From positions 11,408,001 to 11,472,000 of the forward strand of contig OU612065.1 in the NCBI GenBank assembly GCA_914767715.1: a DNA stretch of 64,000 nt. The letters are read 5' to 3'. The DNA is from Membranipora membranacea (lineage: Eukaryota > Bryozoa > Gymnolaemata > Cheilostomatida > Membraniporidae). The translations under genes were made by a program, and so were the position numbers. The notes beneath the pieces were generated by a model, which was not told the origin of the DNA, searched no databases, and saw only the letters and a program-made list of their open reading frames with translations. Of the stretch, positions 53,135 to 64,000 are shown piece by piece (the stretch's first letter is position 1; each line of letters opens with the position of its first letter).

Positions 53135-53957
53135 ATTGACTTGGGCAGCACATTTTACTCAGTGATTTGTTCGCTCCTTTTACTATGATATACCGTTAAT
53201 TATAATCTTGTCATTCGTTTCTCTTTTCTTTGTGCCAAAAACTGCTTTTTATTAATTGTGTATGTCTTGTAGAAAAATATCACAAGATACGACAGATTTT
53301 TACCATATTTTTATACTTCATGCTTATTACAATGCATTTACTATAGTATAGTAGTCAACTCAGATATGTCGTACCTGTCCGATCACTCAATAAAAGCTTT
53401 ATATATCAATGATTTAATTAAATAGAATAGCAAACCTTGGTTTTCCTCAAATTCCTCGCACTTCATCAGCGGTCTTTTGCCAGCTTTGAGTTGTATGCAT
53501 CTGCAACACATCATTTTCAAAAACAGTCTGATGAGAATAGCGACGGTTGGTATCAGTCTAACTAACCTATTTTGGGTAGTGTCGAACCAGCGAGTTTGGT
53601 TTGGAGTTCTGTCCCAAACTCCCTGGTCTAACTATTTTAGCCTCTTAGACTCCTCACTGCGTACCAGAGTTGTCTTCAAAATGATTATCGTTTTCAATCA
53701 ATGTTTCCACTAACATCACTTCTCAATTTCGTCACGTGACCTGAGCTTCAAAATTTTGGTCCTGTCCTAAACCAATGAAGAGGGAGTTCATTGCCTGAAC
53801 AGTCTCAAAAATCCATCAAGTACAAACCTGCCATAGGGAGATACGCACTCACTGTTTCAATGGCCATATAACACCACACAGCTCATCATGAATTTGCCTC
53901 AGTGCTTATTGTCAATTTGAAATGATTGATTCACCGTGTCAGATATCAAGAGAAGCT
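53135..53957. other. INO80D 3' untranslated region and short spacer
   Basis: AATAAA at 53389-53394 gives a 3' untranslated region of about 260 nt. The remaining 550 bp lie between the INO80D end and the next gene's ATG and must include its promoter. I see no TATA box. Confidence 0.6.
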
Positions 53958-56734
53958 ATGGGAAAAGGTAAGTTAGTCATAATTAATTCAATAGATTAGA
54001 ATATATATTAATAAATACCAAACCAACAATGTCCACTCCATGCTCAATCCTCCTCCCAAAAGATATTGGGGGGGGGGGGGGGCAGTTGATCATTTTCACA
54101 TTAGCCATGTATTTAACTCCAAATGCCTACAGTTTAGTTTGCAAGTCTCGTAATTTGCCCATGTTCAGAATCAACTGACAACCCAAAAACCTCTAGTAGT
54201 GGTTGATCCTGAACAATCATATATATATATATATAGTATATTATATAGACAAATTAAGGACTTGCTTGCCCCAGTTTCCCATGATTCATCATAGTGTATT
54301 ATATACTGGTATATTGTGTGTCATCATCATCAAACTGTTGACAACATTCCTACCTACCTAATAATAAATAATGGGGGAATAAGACCGGTAAACTTGATCC
54401 ACCAAAGGGTGCGCCTTCGAAGGTTAATACCAAGGTAAATAGGGTGCGCTTTGGGCATGGAACAGTTGATCAATGTTCGCAGATATGACTTGAACCTACA
54501 ATTCCTGTGGCAGTAACCACCATTCCATAATTCAAAACAAGTCGGAGGGAGAAAACTCATAGCCGGAACCATGTTAACACCGTCGTTACAAAGCATGATA
54601 ATGGGATACAGATTATAGTCATCTGGAGTTTGTAACTCCAGATGCCTATGATACAAATGCCCTCTCAATTTATAATGCCATGCTTGTAAGTTCAGAGGGA
54701 AAAAGAGCATTTGCAGCTCACGTAATATATCAGCAAGGAATGAGAAAAAATCATTTGCTAAAAGAGCCTTCCTCCCAGCTAGACATAACCAGTAATGAAG
54801 GATATTAATGATGATTTATCTTCATCGGTAAGGCTGGATGGAACAAAACACAGTTGTGAATTTCACCGATACGATATATTCCCAATCTACATTCAATGTT
54901 TATGGTCGATACTCCAGCTTTCAATGAGAAACTGTTTGAAATGATCCTTTCTGTCTTTGGCACCTATATTAATAATATTTCATACATAAAGGTATACTTT
55001 TTTGCTTTGTTTGTTTAGAAATAAACCACCCTACTATGATTTACAGACCATGATGCTGTGTCACATGTGCTAAAGAATGTAGGTCGAGAAGCTTGATTCC
55101 TCCAATGTTCTGTTTTATTTTCAGGCAAGAAGAATAAAGGATCAAAGCAAACATCACAGTCGCCAAAAATGTCCCAAAAGGATGAGATGAGCAAGAGGAA
55201 TGTTGTTCAGGTGTGTGATTGTATCTGTAAAATGATCATGAGATACAGTCCTATCTTCACAGTAGCTGATGACTAAAAATGTGTAGCTGTCAATTTTAAT
55301 TTCGAAACCACTTTTTGCATAAAGAGCTGTTATAGGATGTGGCCACTAGTACATGTCACTAGGCTTTGAATGATAAAATACTAAATTCTAGCAGATAGGT
55401 TCAAACATGGTCTCTAGGGAGAGCAAATCTTCACTATGAAATACTGAATATAATTGTAATCATTTTGAAGAACCCTCTGACAATGTTGCAGGAAGAAGGT
55501 TTTGAATCCGATGACGAGAAGCATATGGGTAAATCTGGGTCTCTCGTCAGGGTAGATCTGAGAGGATCTGATTCTGAAGAAGATAATGCAGCCGCTGGAG
55601 GAGGAATCCAGGTAAAGATTTTGTCACTTAAAACCACTTCCCAATTGTTTTTATCTTGATGGCATTCGTTATGCATGTGCTCTGTAGTTAAAGAGGGAGA
55701 ATGAGTTATGCTCCCCTTCAAATTCAGAAGACGACTTCGGTTAAAGATGCCACTTTTTAGAATTTTAGAGGTTTCAAATGCGAAAAGCCACTTCTTTGGC
55801 AGAACATTGCAGAGGTTGTATATTATGCAAACGTGTGAAAGAGTTCCTGATTGTGATAAATTAATGCCTCAAAATTAATGTAAACCTACTTTCACGTCCA
55901 TCCTTATATTGTAACAAAAAAAAAAAATAGCTAGAAATACCTGGAAAAAGCCACAATTTCAGTCAGAATATTTTCCTGAGTATACCCTTTGAGCATGAGC
56001 ATGAACAGGAAAAGATATTAAGAGGCTATCTAGGTCGTATTTCAGTGTGAGATTCAATCATCATGTATAACATACGGTTACACACCCCGCAGCGGTGGCT
56101 GCTGACTAAACTATATGTTATGCACAATGTCAAAACTGCTTATTTATAACACTATTCTTATTCTGACCTAAACATTTTCTTGGCATCTTGGGGTATAAAA
56201 GATACTTAGATACCACTAAATGGAGTATGTATTTTATGGATATCATGAGTAAATGTGTATTTCACTGCCCATTTTATTTTGCTCAGTAGAAGAAAAAGTG
56301 TGCCGAAACCTCTGATTCCCTATAAATCACCCCAGCTTAGCCTTATCTCAACGGCTTAATAGTCATATCTGTTTGTCTCTCAGTCTAGAAACAGTGACAC
56401 CAAGGAACGTAAAGAGGTTCCATCACCAGCCTTAACTAATCTGACAAAGAAAAAGAATAAAGTCTCAACGCCGACTGCACTGCATCAACCTGCCTTACAA
56501 CCTCAACTGACCGGCCCTCATTGCAACGCTCAGGCATTTAACAACACAGGATGTCATTCTCAACCATCGAACTCAAATAGCACTCAGGACAGTATGGTTA
56601 TGAACTATGAGCACTTAGGTAATATTGTTGTTCGTCTTTTACCGGAAGAATATCAAGCTGAGCGGTTGCCTGATGGTAGGTATGTGATGAAAGCAGCTGC
56701 AATAGGATATTTAGCACAACGGCTTGGACACTGA
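53958..56734 (+). CDS. Small charged protein of unknown function, 188 residues
   Basis: Four exons close in phase: 53958-53967 (only 10 nt coding), 55125-55210, 55492-55611, 56384-56734. The N terminus MGKGKKNKGSKQ is strongly basic. Next come acidic, Ser-rich stretches (EEGFESDDEKH, GSDSEEDNAAAGGG) and a second Lys-rich stretch (LTKKKNKVS). A Gln/Asn/Ser-rich middle precedes a compact C-terminal end (LGNIVVRLLPEEYQAERLPD, YVMKAAAIGYLAQRLGH) that looks like the only folded part. No signal peptide or membrane helix. The basic and acidic low-complexity composition suggests a nuclear protein, but I do not recognise the family. The very short first exon is inferred from ATG plus a GTAAG donor with matching phase; a different or further 5' exon is possible. 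Confidence 0.72.
54220..54244. repeat. AT microsatellite
   Basis: A short (AT)n run followed by related TATA sequence, in intron 1 of the unnamed 188-residue gene. A perfect 11-bp hairpin (54620-54630 / 54634-54644) lies 400 bp further on. Confidence 0.8.
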
Positions 56735-58236
56735 TGTTTATCTTGTTTCAGCATGTAAAGTCATATAAAAAGTGTGAGATGACTCCCTACATGCATTTCA
56801 GCGAACAGGTGTTTGATGCTGTAACTGAACTCCAAAAATCTATTTTTGATAATGTTTACTCATTTTCTTTTACACATTTACAATTATGGTTTTAACTTCA
56901 GTCCTCTCAGTTGATAAATTTACCCTTCAAATTGAAATGACTCGTCATAATTACTTTTTTACTATTATCGCCACCTTAGGTAGCTATAATTTCAACACAA
57001 CAACAAAGTAGGAAAATCATTCAGTCTTCATACTATGGGCTATAATCTCGAGAAAACCTATTATGAATAGCTAATTGAGCTGGTAATGCTAATATGTACA
57101 ATTTTTCTGCTTGCCCATTCTTTGTGTATTGTGTACTCATAAAGAAATATGTTTTTGGACAGCCAATCCCAGAAGTCATATGACATCACTTGTTATAATT
57201 TTTTTCTGTTACACATTGTACCCTGATTCACTGTCTGACAGGATAAACCATATCCATTTGATGAAAAGGGTAATTCTGACATAATCCTTATTTGGCTTTT
57301 GAGATACAGTTCTGTCATCAAGGTAGATCATTTTAGATCTTTAATTGCGTGATATGATTTGCATGATGACGCAGAGCCAAAGTGTAACCTGAAAAACCTG
57401 TTAGCATATGGGAAATGCACCAAATTCGGAATCAAGTTTCAGGGCAGGCCGGGTCAGACTTGACTTGGTTCCAGTGATTACCGGGCAATGTGTGGCTTAT
57501 GTGAACATGAAAAGTAAATCCAAGCTATTTTCTGTGTTGTTTTTTGTCATTGAGTTACCTTGTTTTTATGGTCTTGCATGATTCTCATGTGCATGTCTGA
57601 GCCCTTTTTATGAGGTTGGGCTGCCCACAAAGAGGGATGCAAGTTGCAAAACTAGAATGCATCCAGAGGTTATTCCATAGAGGACCTCCTGAACTTATTT
57701 GTGCAGCAAGCTGCCAAAACCATAGAGTTAACTCTCAGACCAAAACTGATAACAGGCACTAATTGCCAATTGGCATTTGCACTTTGATCGAGAAGCGGTC
57801 TGTGCATGTCAGAGCACTTGGACCAGGGGAGGTGATTGAATCCCTTGCAATGCAATTTATAGTCCTTAATTTAATTTGTTGTCTTCTCTTGCAATATCCT
57901 TTTACGTCATGTAAATGACATCATGGTCAATAAGTTTATAAATAATTGTAGGAAGTTGTGGGTTATCCCAAAATATTGGAATTCCCATGATAGACTAAGA
58001 CCAATACGTGTAGAGAGACAAATCCGACTGTTTAAAGCAGTTTTTGTGTTGTTATAAACCGGAAATATAGACTCTGTTCCTGAATAATTGTAAAATGCAT
58101 TGGGATTCTCAAATCATCCCGGAGAAAATAATAAGCACATTGGAACCCCACTAAGTAATCGTGGACAGTCTTTTTACTGTATTTCCAAAAGTTGTCAAGT
58201 TCAAGTTAGCATTTGAACACGCACACTGAACTAAGA
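56735..58236. other. Spacer upstream of HM13, no gene seen
   Basis: About 1.5 kb of AT-rich sequence with the 3' region of the preceding gene and the promoter of signal peptide peptidase. I recognise no exon, and no canonical TATA box stands out near 58100-58236. Confidence 0.55.
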
Positions 58237-61200
58237 ATGGCAGACGTTGTGAAAGAAGTTGTGGAGAATATCACCGAGGCAGCTCAAAATGCTACATCAA
58301 CCAAGCCTCCTGCTTCCACAGAGGGCATGCTCATTGCATATGGAGCCTTATTCACTATGGCTGTTGGATCAATCTACATTGGTTCAATGAAGTCTGTTAA
58401 GTTCCACAAGGATCAAAAGGTATGCTAACAAATTGTCATTGTGAACACTATCTATTGTCCCTATTATATGTGTGCTCCATGATTGTTGATTATGGAAATT
58501 CTAAGAACCAAATATTTTCATTGCATGTCAGTGTGCTTTACAAACTCAAATATTAGCAGGCTGTAGGTAGTTGATGCAAGCAGTGATAAGAGAAAAGTGA
58601 GATTAAATAGGTCCCAGCTACGGTTTCCAAATGTTTTTGATAAGTAAATCAAAATAATCCCCAAGTAAACATGCTGACTCTGTTGCTGATGCATATCCCA
58701 ACTTCCAACCGCACCCAGATAAAAACTGTCCACAATTCTTTCTATAGGGACTCATGCACACTGTCTCTTACAGTAGTTATGATAAGGTCCAGCTGTTACC
58801 AAAGCGCGGAAGAATTCCTGAAGTGAGGGTGTCTAACGATCAGCATGTTGGCAATTAAATTCTTAATGAAATTTTGAAACCTGTACTGATTATTTTAGGA
58901 TAATGGAGAACCTGTGGAGAGAATGACCGGAAAAGACGCTGCCATGTTCCCTATTATTGCCAGTGCTTTTCTATTAGGAATCTATATTGTTTTCAAGGTA
59001 AGAAATATAAGCCCTAATGGTGACTTTATCGAGTTGCTGACTTGTTGAAGGCTCAATTGTTACATCGAATATAACAGTAATGCATGAGGCAAAAGTCACC
59101 CTATAAGGGTCACACAAGGAGGTAAAAAAAAGGTTCCAACATGCATTTACCAATGCAAGCAAGTAGCGAAGAGAGATTCAAAATGATGAATATGAAAATA
59201 TGATACCATTCAGTTATGAGCGATTGCAAGGTAAATTAATTATTTATTTGCTATCATGGAGATACCGTTGTGACTTGTCCATGACTAAGATTACCAATAC
59301 AAGCGATCTTATTTTACCCTTTTCTTCTGTAGATGTTCTCTAAAGAATATGTGAACATGCTTCTCTCTAGTTATTTCTTGGTGCTAGGAATCCTAGCCCT
59401 GGCTCATATCAGTGGGTAAGCTCCATTATTATCTAGTTGTACATTTGAACCTAGCTTACAGTAAGCTGTAAAAGTAGACTAAGTATATTAGTCTATTAAG
59501 TACATGAAGTCTATAGTTGGAACAAAGATCAGGGCATAAAATGTTAAGAGAATAATCTTTGAAAATGCATCATTCAAGCCTTTCGAACCTTCTGGAGTCA
59601 ACCATAATCTGGTGTGGTTTTGTTCATTTTTAGATCTTGGTTCAAAATGCTGATTCCAGATGCATTCCCTAACAGTAAATACCATCTGAAGTTCACAGAA
59701 GGAGAGGGGGAGACCATAGAAGGTAAGATTATTCCCTCTACTAGCGCTTATTGTTTGCTTCATTTGGTAGTCCAGATTAGATGGTATAACTACTATATCC
59801 TACCGCAGGCAAGCAGATTGGTTTTAGTTACACGTGGGTATATCACATTATGACTTGGCATGTTTCCAACCGGGACAATATAGGGAAGAAGGATATATCA
59901 CATCAGGAAATGATTGCCCTGTTTATATTTTGGTTCCTATTGACAGGAACCTTCCAGATTATATTAATAGTTCTATTTGTGGTTTGCAGATCATTTAGAT
60001 GTCCGATTTGACAGAAAGGATCTCGTCGTATTAGCAATATGTTCAGTATTCGGTGGCTGGTATGTGTACCAGAAGGTTCGTTTGCTTATGACACTTTATT
60101 TCATCATGATTGTATTGGGTAATAGAGACAATATTAATAGCTGGCTAATAATTGGTTGTCAATTGTAATGACGCTGGTACCAGGTCATTTGTATAATAAG
60201 GCATACCAATAATTGCTATCCGCCGCGCCGTATCGTGTCCTGAATTGTACAAAATCCTTTATTAATATGCTACTATATTTTGTTTTTAGCATTGGATAGC
60301 TAATAATATTCTTGGCCTGGCTTTTGCTGTAAATGGAATAGAGATCCTTCAGCTTAACACAGTGGCAATAGGATGTATTCTGTTGGGTGGACTTTTCTTT
60401 TATGATATATTCTGGGTAAGCAATATTTCATTTTACCACTAGGGTTAATTTAATGTATGAGAAATTCCCAAATACCTTTCTCGCTAATGTCGGATCTTTT
60501 ACATGTTAAATGAGATTATTTCTGTCTGCATTTGACAGACTCATTGATAAGACCATATTAATCATCCTTAGTAAGGGCAATTGTAAACTATAACAAACCA
60601 AAAAATGCCAAAACCAACTGAACTATTTCAGGTGTCCCGGACATTTGTGTTTGGCTGTTCATTCTGGTGAAGGCAACATGTATCACCTAGACATAATGAC
60701 TAGCTAAGATGTATGTCTGCCTGTGTTTCCCACCTTACATTCATTGTCTATCACATTTTTCATATTGTAGAAAAGTGAATAGAACAAATACCAGTATCCA
60801 CAATATTCTTCCAGAGTGATTGTAAATTTTGTTTTAACTTTTGTAGGTATTCGGTACAGATGTGATGGTCACTGTTGCAAAATCATTCGATGCACCAATC
60901 AAGTGTAAGTGATTATCTGCCATCTTTGCAACAAATGAAGACCTCAGTAATTATGTGATATGAACACATTCCCCAAAGTGCCACTCTCGTTATTATTATT
61001 ATGCGTTATTTTACCTTATACATCTGTGGGTGAAGGCTAGTTCGTAACTATAATATTGTTATTGTAGTGATATTCCCTCAGGACATTTTGGAGAACGGAC
61101 TTCATGCTAAGAACTTTGCCATGTTAGGATTGGGCGATATTGTTATCCCTGGAATATTCATTGCTATTCTTCTAAGATATGATTATAGGTAAGTGATGAG

Positions 61201-62397
61201 AGTCAATTAACGGAAATGCAAGGAAATTTATCAATGGAATAAAATTCCTTATCCAACAAATCTTATGTTAACAACCTTGAAGTTACACTTGTTGCAATAT
61301 TTTATAAGAGAATCTCATATTATATAAATTTATTTTTCAGCCGTGGCTCATCCAGTAAGGTATATTTCTGTGCCTGTTACTTTGCTTACATTCTCGGACT
61401 TGGACTGACCATATTTGTCATGCACTATTTCAAGCATGCCCAGGTAAATAGCAAATAAGCACAAAACTCTTGACTACCAGTCGCATCACTGTATGAGATG
61501 TGATTACTTTTTCAAACTTGTCATGCTGCCGTAATTCAATTATTTTGTTAAATGCAGTATATTATATGAACAAGACTACTCCTAGGGGAGCAGGTGGTTG
61601 GCATTCATGGTTCTACAGGACTGCTGGTAACTTATTTATTATTTTGGGAGTACTGACCTGCGTGGATTGAATAAAATTATGGTCGACCCCATTAGGCAAA
61701 CCAGAACCATGACTGTGTTTATCAATTGTTTTATCATGACTCTAAAGTCTATCCTTATGGACTGTGTTGAGCCAGCAGAAGAATGTTATAATAATTCATC
61801 AGCTGGACCAATGGCACAGCGTGGTGTTATGTGGTGTGCAAGTTATGACAGATTGGAAATATTCTGTGATGTTAAATTATGCGTTCAACACATTGTGTCT
61901 TCTCTCTTGTAGCCCGCTTTGTTATACCTGGTACCATGTTGCACTATCATACCTGTTGGATTAGCCCTAGTCAAGGGAGATATGACATCAATGTTTGCGT
62001 AAGTTTTACGAAGTCTTAATTATAATATATTGCTATGGGTATGGGATATGAATCCTTCGTTTTATGACATGCGAGTGCTGTGTGACAAAGCCATGAACAT
62101 ATAAATACATTGTATAAATGTCTATGGACACAGCTAAGCTGAACCAAATTGAGGTGCTAAGTGATTGATTTATCATAGTATGCTGTGGGTTCTTATTGGG
62201 ATTTACAGTTCATAAGTCTATGTGGTTCAATCATTTTATGTTGTTCAGCTGTGTTGTACTCTGTATGCATGGCTTTTCCATACTTATTTGTTATATCACT
62301 ATATACAAATTGTTATTTTAGTTATGAGGATAACCCAGAACCAGCCCAGACAGATGCCGCCTCTGGAGATTCTAAAGAAGACAAGAAGAACGAGTAG
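58237..62397 (+). CDS. HM13: Signal peptide peptidase (minor histocompatibility antigen H13)
   Basis: Presenilin-type intramembrane aspartyl protease of the ER that cuts leftover signal peptides and takes part in ER quality control. Eleven exons close in phase: 58237-58419, 58899-58997, 59333-59415, 59634-59722, 59990-60075, 60290-60415, 60847-60904, 61068-61188, 61341-61443, 61913-61998, 62322-62397, giving 369 residues (human 377). Catalytic aspartates are D219 in FFYDIFWVFG and D265 in MLGLGDIVIPG, and PALLYLVP starts at 317; these are the same positions as in human SPP. Nine or so hydrophobic segments are visible. Two N-glycosylation sequons (N11-I-T, N18-A-T) lie in the lumenal N terminus. 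The last four residues KKNE form a KKXX ER-retrieval signal. All key residues are intact, so the enzyme should be active. Confidence 0.97.
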
Positions 62398-64000
62398 ATC
62401 TGTGAGAATAATCTCGATTCGCAACAAGCCACTTTACCTACTGAAGTTGTAACATCATTCATAAATTATTGAGATTTGTCATAATTGCTGTGTGTTTACT
62501 GCAGACTCATCAGACATTGTATTTTATCTATAGATTATAGTTATTTAGCATATTTTATGGTGTTGTCTGTCTTAAAATCATTTGTTTTGTCTGTCTGGGA
62601 AAGTCAGCTATGTTGTTTTATTATAATGCCCGGTTTCTTACGTGGCATGTGGGGTTGTCCGCCTTATAATTATTACTTTGATAGGAAGGCAACTCCACAT
62701 GCCAGGAAAAGAGCTGATCTCTGTCTGTTTTTATTGTTAGATCAATATAATTATCACCGCAACCGATACTATGAAGCACATGGATTCTTCTCATTTGCTG
62801 AACGAGAATGCATTGTGGATCTAAATTATAACAGATGTAATCATGATCTTGCAAGACATAATCATCGTTGTCATGTTATTTATTCCCACGCCAGAAAAGT
62901 AGACAGCAACTTGAACAGTCGAGTGGTGCATATTGACCAAAGAATAAATATATATTATGTCATAAGAAGAGTTGGTAGATTATCTCCTGAGTATTCTTCA
63001 CCCACATGATGAAATTGGACTGTAATTAACATTTTTCGTGTAGCATCTTGAGTAGAAATCAGGTCAATCAAGCAAAACCTACTGAGTTCGCATGTTCTGC
63101 AAATAGTGTTAAACCTGCCTTGGTTTTTCCAACCATTGGCAAATATGGTAGCCTTGGCATATTTTTGGTCAAAAACACGAGTTTAGTTCCCTACTTTGTC
63201 TGTCGGTTGATACAGCCGCTGAAGCTTCTAGTTTTATATCCAAGCCCTTTGAAACAGCCATGCACACCTACCCAAGAGCAGTGTTCAAATTGACGTATAA
63301 GAGTTAAAGCCAGTTTCTATCAGATATCAATTCTTTAAATTAACAAGGTATTGATGTATCCCTGACTCTAACTTGTTATACACCATAAAGAAGATAAAAA
63401 CTGAAGACGGTCTATCTATCATCAAACACAACGCCCTGAAAGAATATGGCTGCAATGATTATGATTGAGCTGCAGGATAGTGAATGACCCATAATGGTCT
63501 CATGGTGTTAATAGAGTATATTTATGAAAAATTATCCAAGAAAAGGCTTCATTCCTTTACAATAACACAACAACTACATTTGACAGATGTAGTTGAGAAT
63601 GCCTTGTTCATAGACATATCAACTGTATATGGTTCAAATGGAAAACTCACATGACCTACGTAGCTCTTAATGTAAATCAACACATCTTTATACCTGGTAA
63701 TGGAATATAAACTCCGTTTTATATAAGGTTTATGGTAAGTGTGGTGATGTGTGCAGAGTCCATATTTGAGACTGGTGTAAGTAATTATATACACATAAGC
63801 GGGAATAGGGAAACCCCATCCAACTAATTACTGGATGACAGCTTGAAAGAACAACTTTTATATGCCCTTCAAACTAACAAAGATATTGCACGCAAACAAT
63901 ATAAGCTTTTATGTTTGTCTAAATACATAAGCAAGCACGGTCATACACAGAAAGTGACACCTAACGACCCTGAATTTTTCATTTTTCCCATTACCAACTT
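62398..64000. other. Downstream flank of HM13
   Basis: Mostly non-coding. AATAAA at about 62943 could end the HM13 transcript with a long 3' untranslated region of about 550 nt. A 174-codon + strand frame (62485-63009) runs through this stretch; its composition resembles no family and I treat it as chance. It contains the inverted repeat 62644-62665 / 62686-62703. Confidence 0.5.
62644..62703. repeat. Inverted repeat in the HM13 3' region
   Basis: GGCATGTGGGGTTG (from 62644) pairs with CAACTCCACATGCC (to 62703) with one mismatch, plus extra pairing of CCGCCTT with AAGG. The loop is about 20 nt. It could be an RNA hairpin in the HM13 3' untranslated region or a MITE end. Confidence 0.65.

Noticed and set aside
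54354-54710. 118-codon minus-strand frame
   Set aside because: Lies in an intron of the unnamed gene, contains a small palindrome, and resembles no family.
62485-63009. 174-codon + strand frame after HM13
   Set aside because: No recognisable domain, composition typical of translated AT-rich non-coding DNA, and position fits the HM13 3' untranslated region.

Overview
This is a window of AT-rich animal nuclear DNA. The genes are split by many short introns with ordinary GT/AG splice sites. Their products are metazoan: a FoxD transcription factor, a FilGAP-type RhoGAP, INO80D, signal peptide peptidase. Introns of about 0.2-4 kb, a FoxD gene with introns inside the forkhead domain, and decayed LINEs of several kinds suggest an invertebrate bilaterian. 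A hemichordate or similar deuterostome is a guess, not shown by the sequence. I saw no bacterial operon, CRISPR array, tRNA or rRNA.

Layout. (1) 1-1883: foldback-rich flank with no recognised gene. (2) 1884-5182 (+): PH-RhoGAP gene of the ARHGAP22/24/25 family. (3) 9404-5908 (-): RIOK1, tail-to-tail with the RhoGAP gene. (4) 9450-25538 (+): ZNG1/CBWD, a GTP-dependent zinc metallochaperone, head-to-head with RIOK1 with only 45 bp between the two start codons. Its introns hold a tandem duplication, three decayed repeat families and a dead duplicate of one of its own exons. (5) 25539-28490: spacer with a LINE fragment. (6) 28491-30700 (+): FoxD with a recognisable CCAAT/TATA promoter. (7) 30701-39672: 9 kb spacer with an octamer minisatellite and a reverse-transcriptase tail remnant. 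(8) 39673-44272 (+): six-exon ankyrin-repeat protein. (9) 45932-44536 (-): prefoldin subunit 4, tail-to-tail with the ankyrin gene. (10) 47985-53134 (+): INO80D. (11) 53958-56734 (+): small conserved-looking protein I could not name. (12) 58237-62397 (+): signal peptide peptidase (HM13). (13) 62398-64000: flank.

The genes do not form a pathway. Most are housekeeping functions (ribosome maturation kinase, zinc delivery, cytoskeletal chaperone, chromatin remodelling, intramembrane proteolysis) with one developmental regulator (FoxD) set between long non-coding flanks. I rebuilt exon structures by hand from splice sites and reading phase. For nine genes the phases close exactly across all exons. 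The most notable observations are the 45-bp divergent promoter, the decayed tandem copy of a ZNG1 exon, a PRMT5-docking-like motif in RIOK1, a ZNG1 N terminus without the usual cysteine, and a perfect 38-bp-arm foldback in an ankyrin-gene intron. I did not find a clear previously undescribed system.
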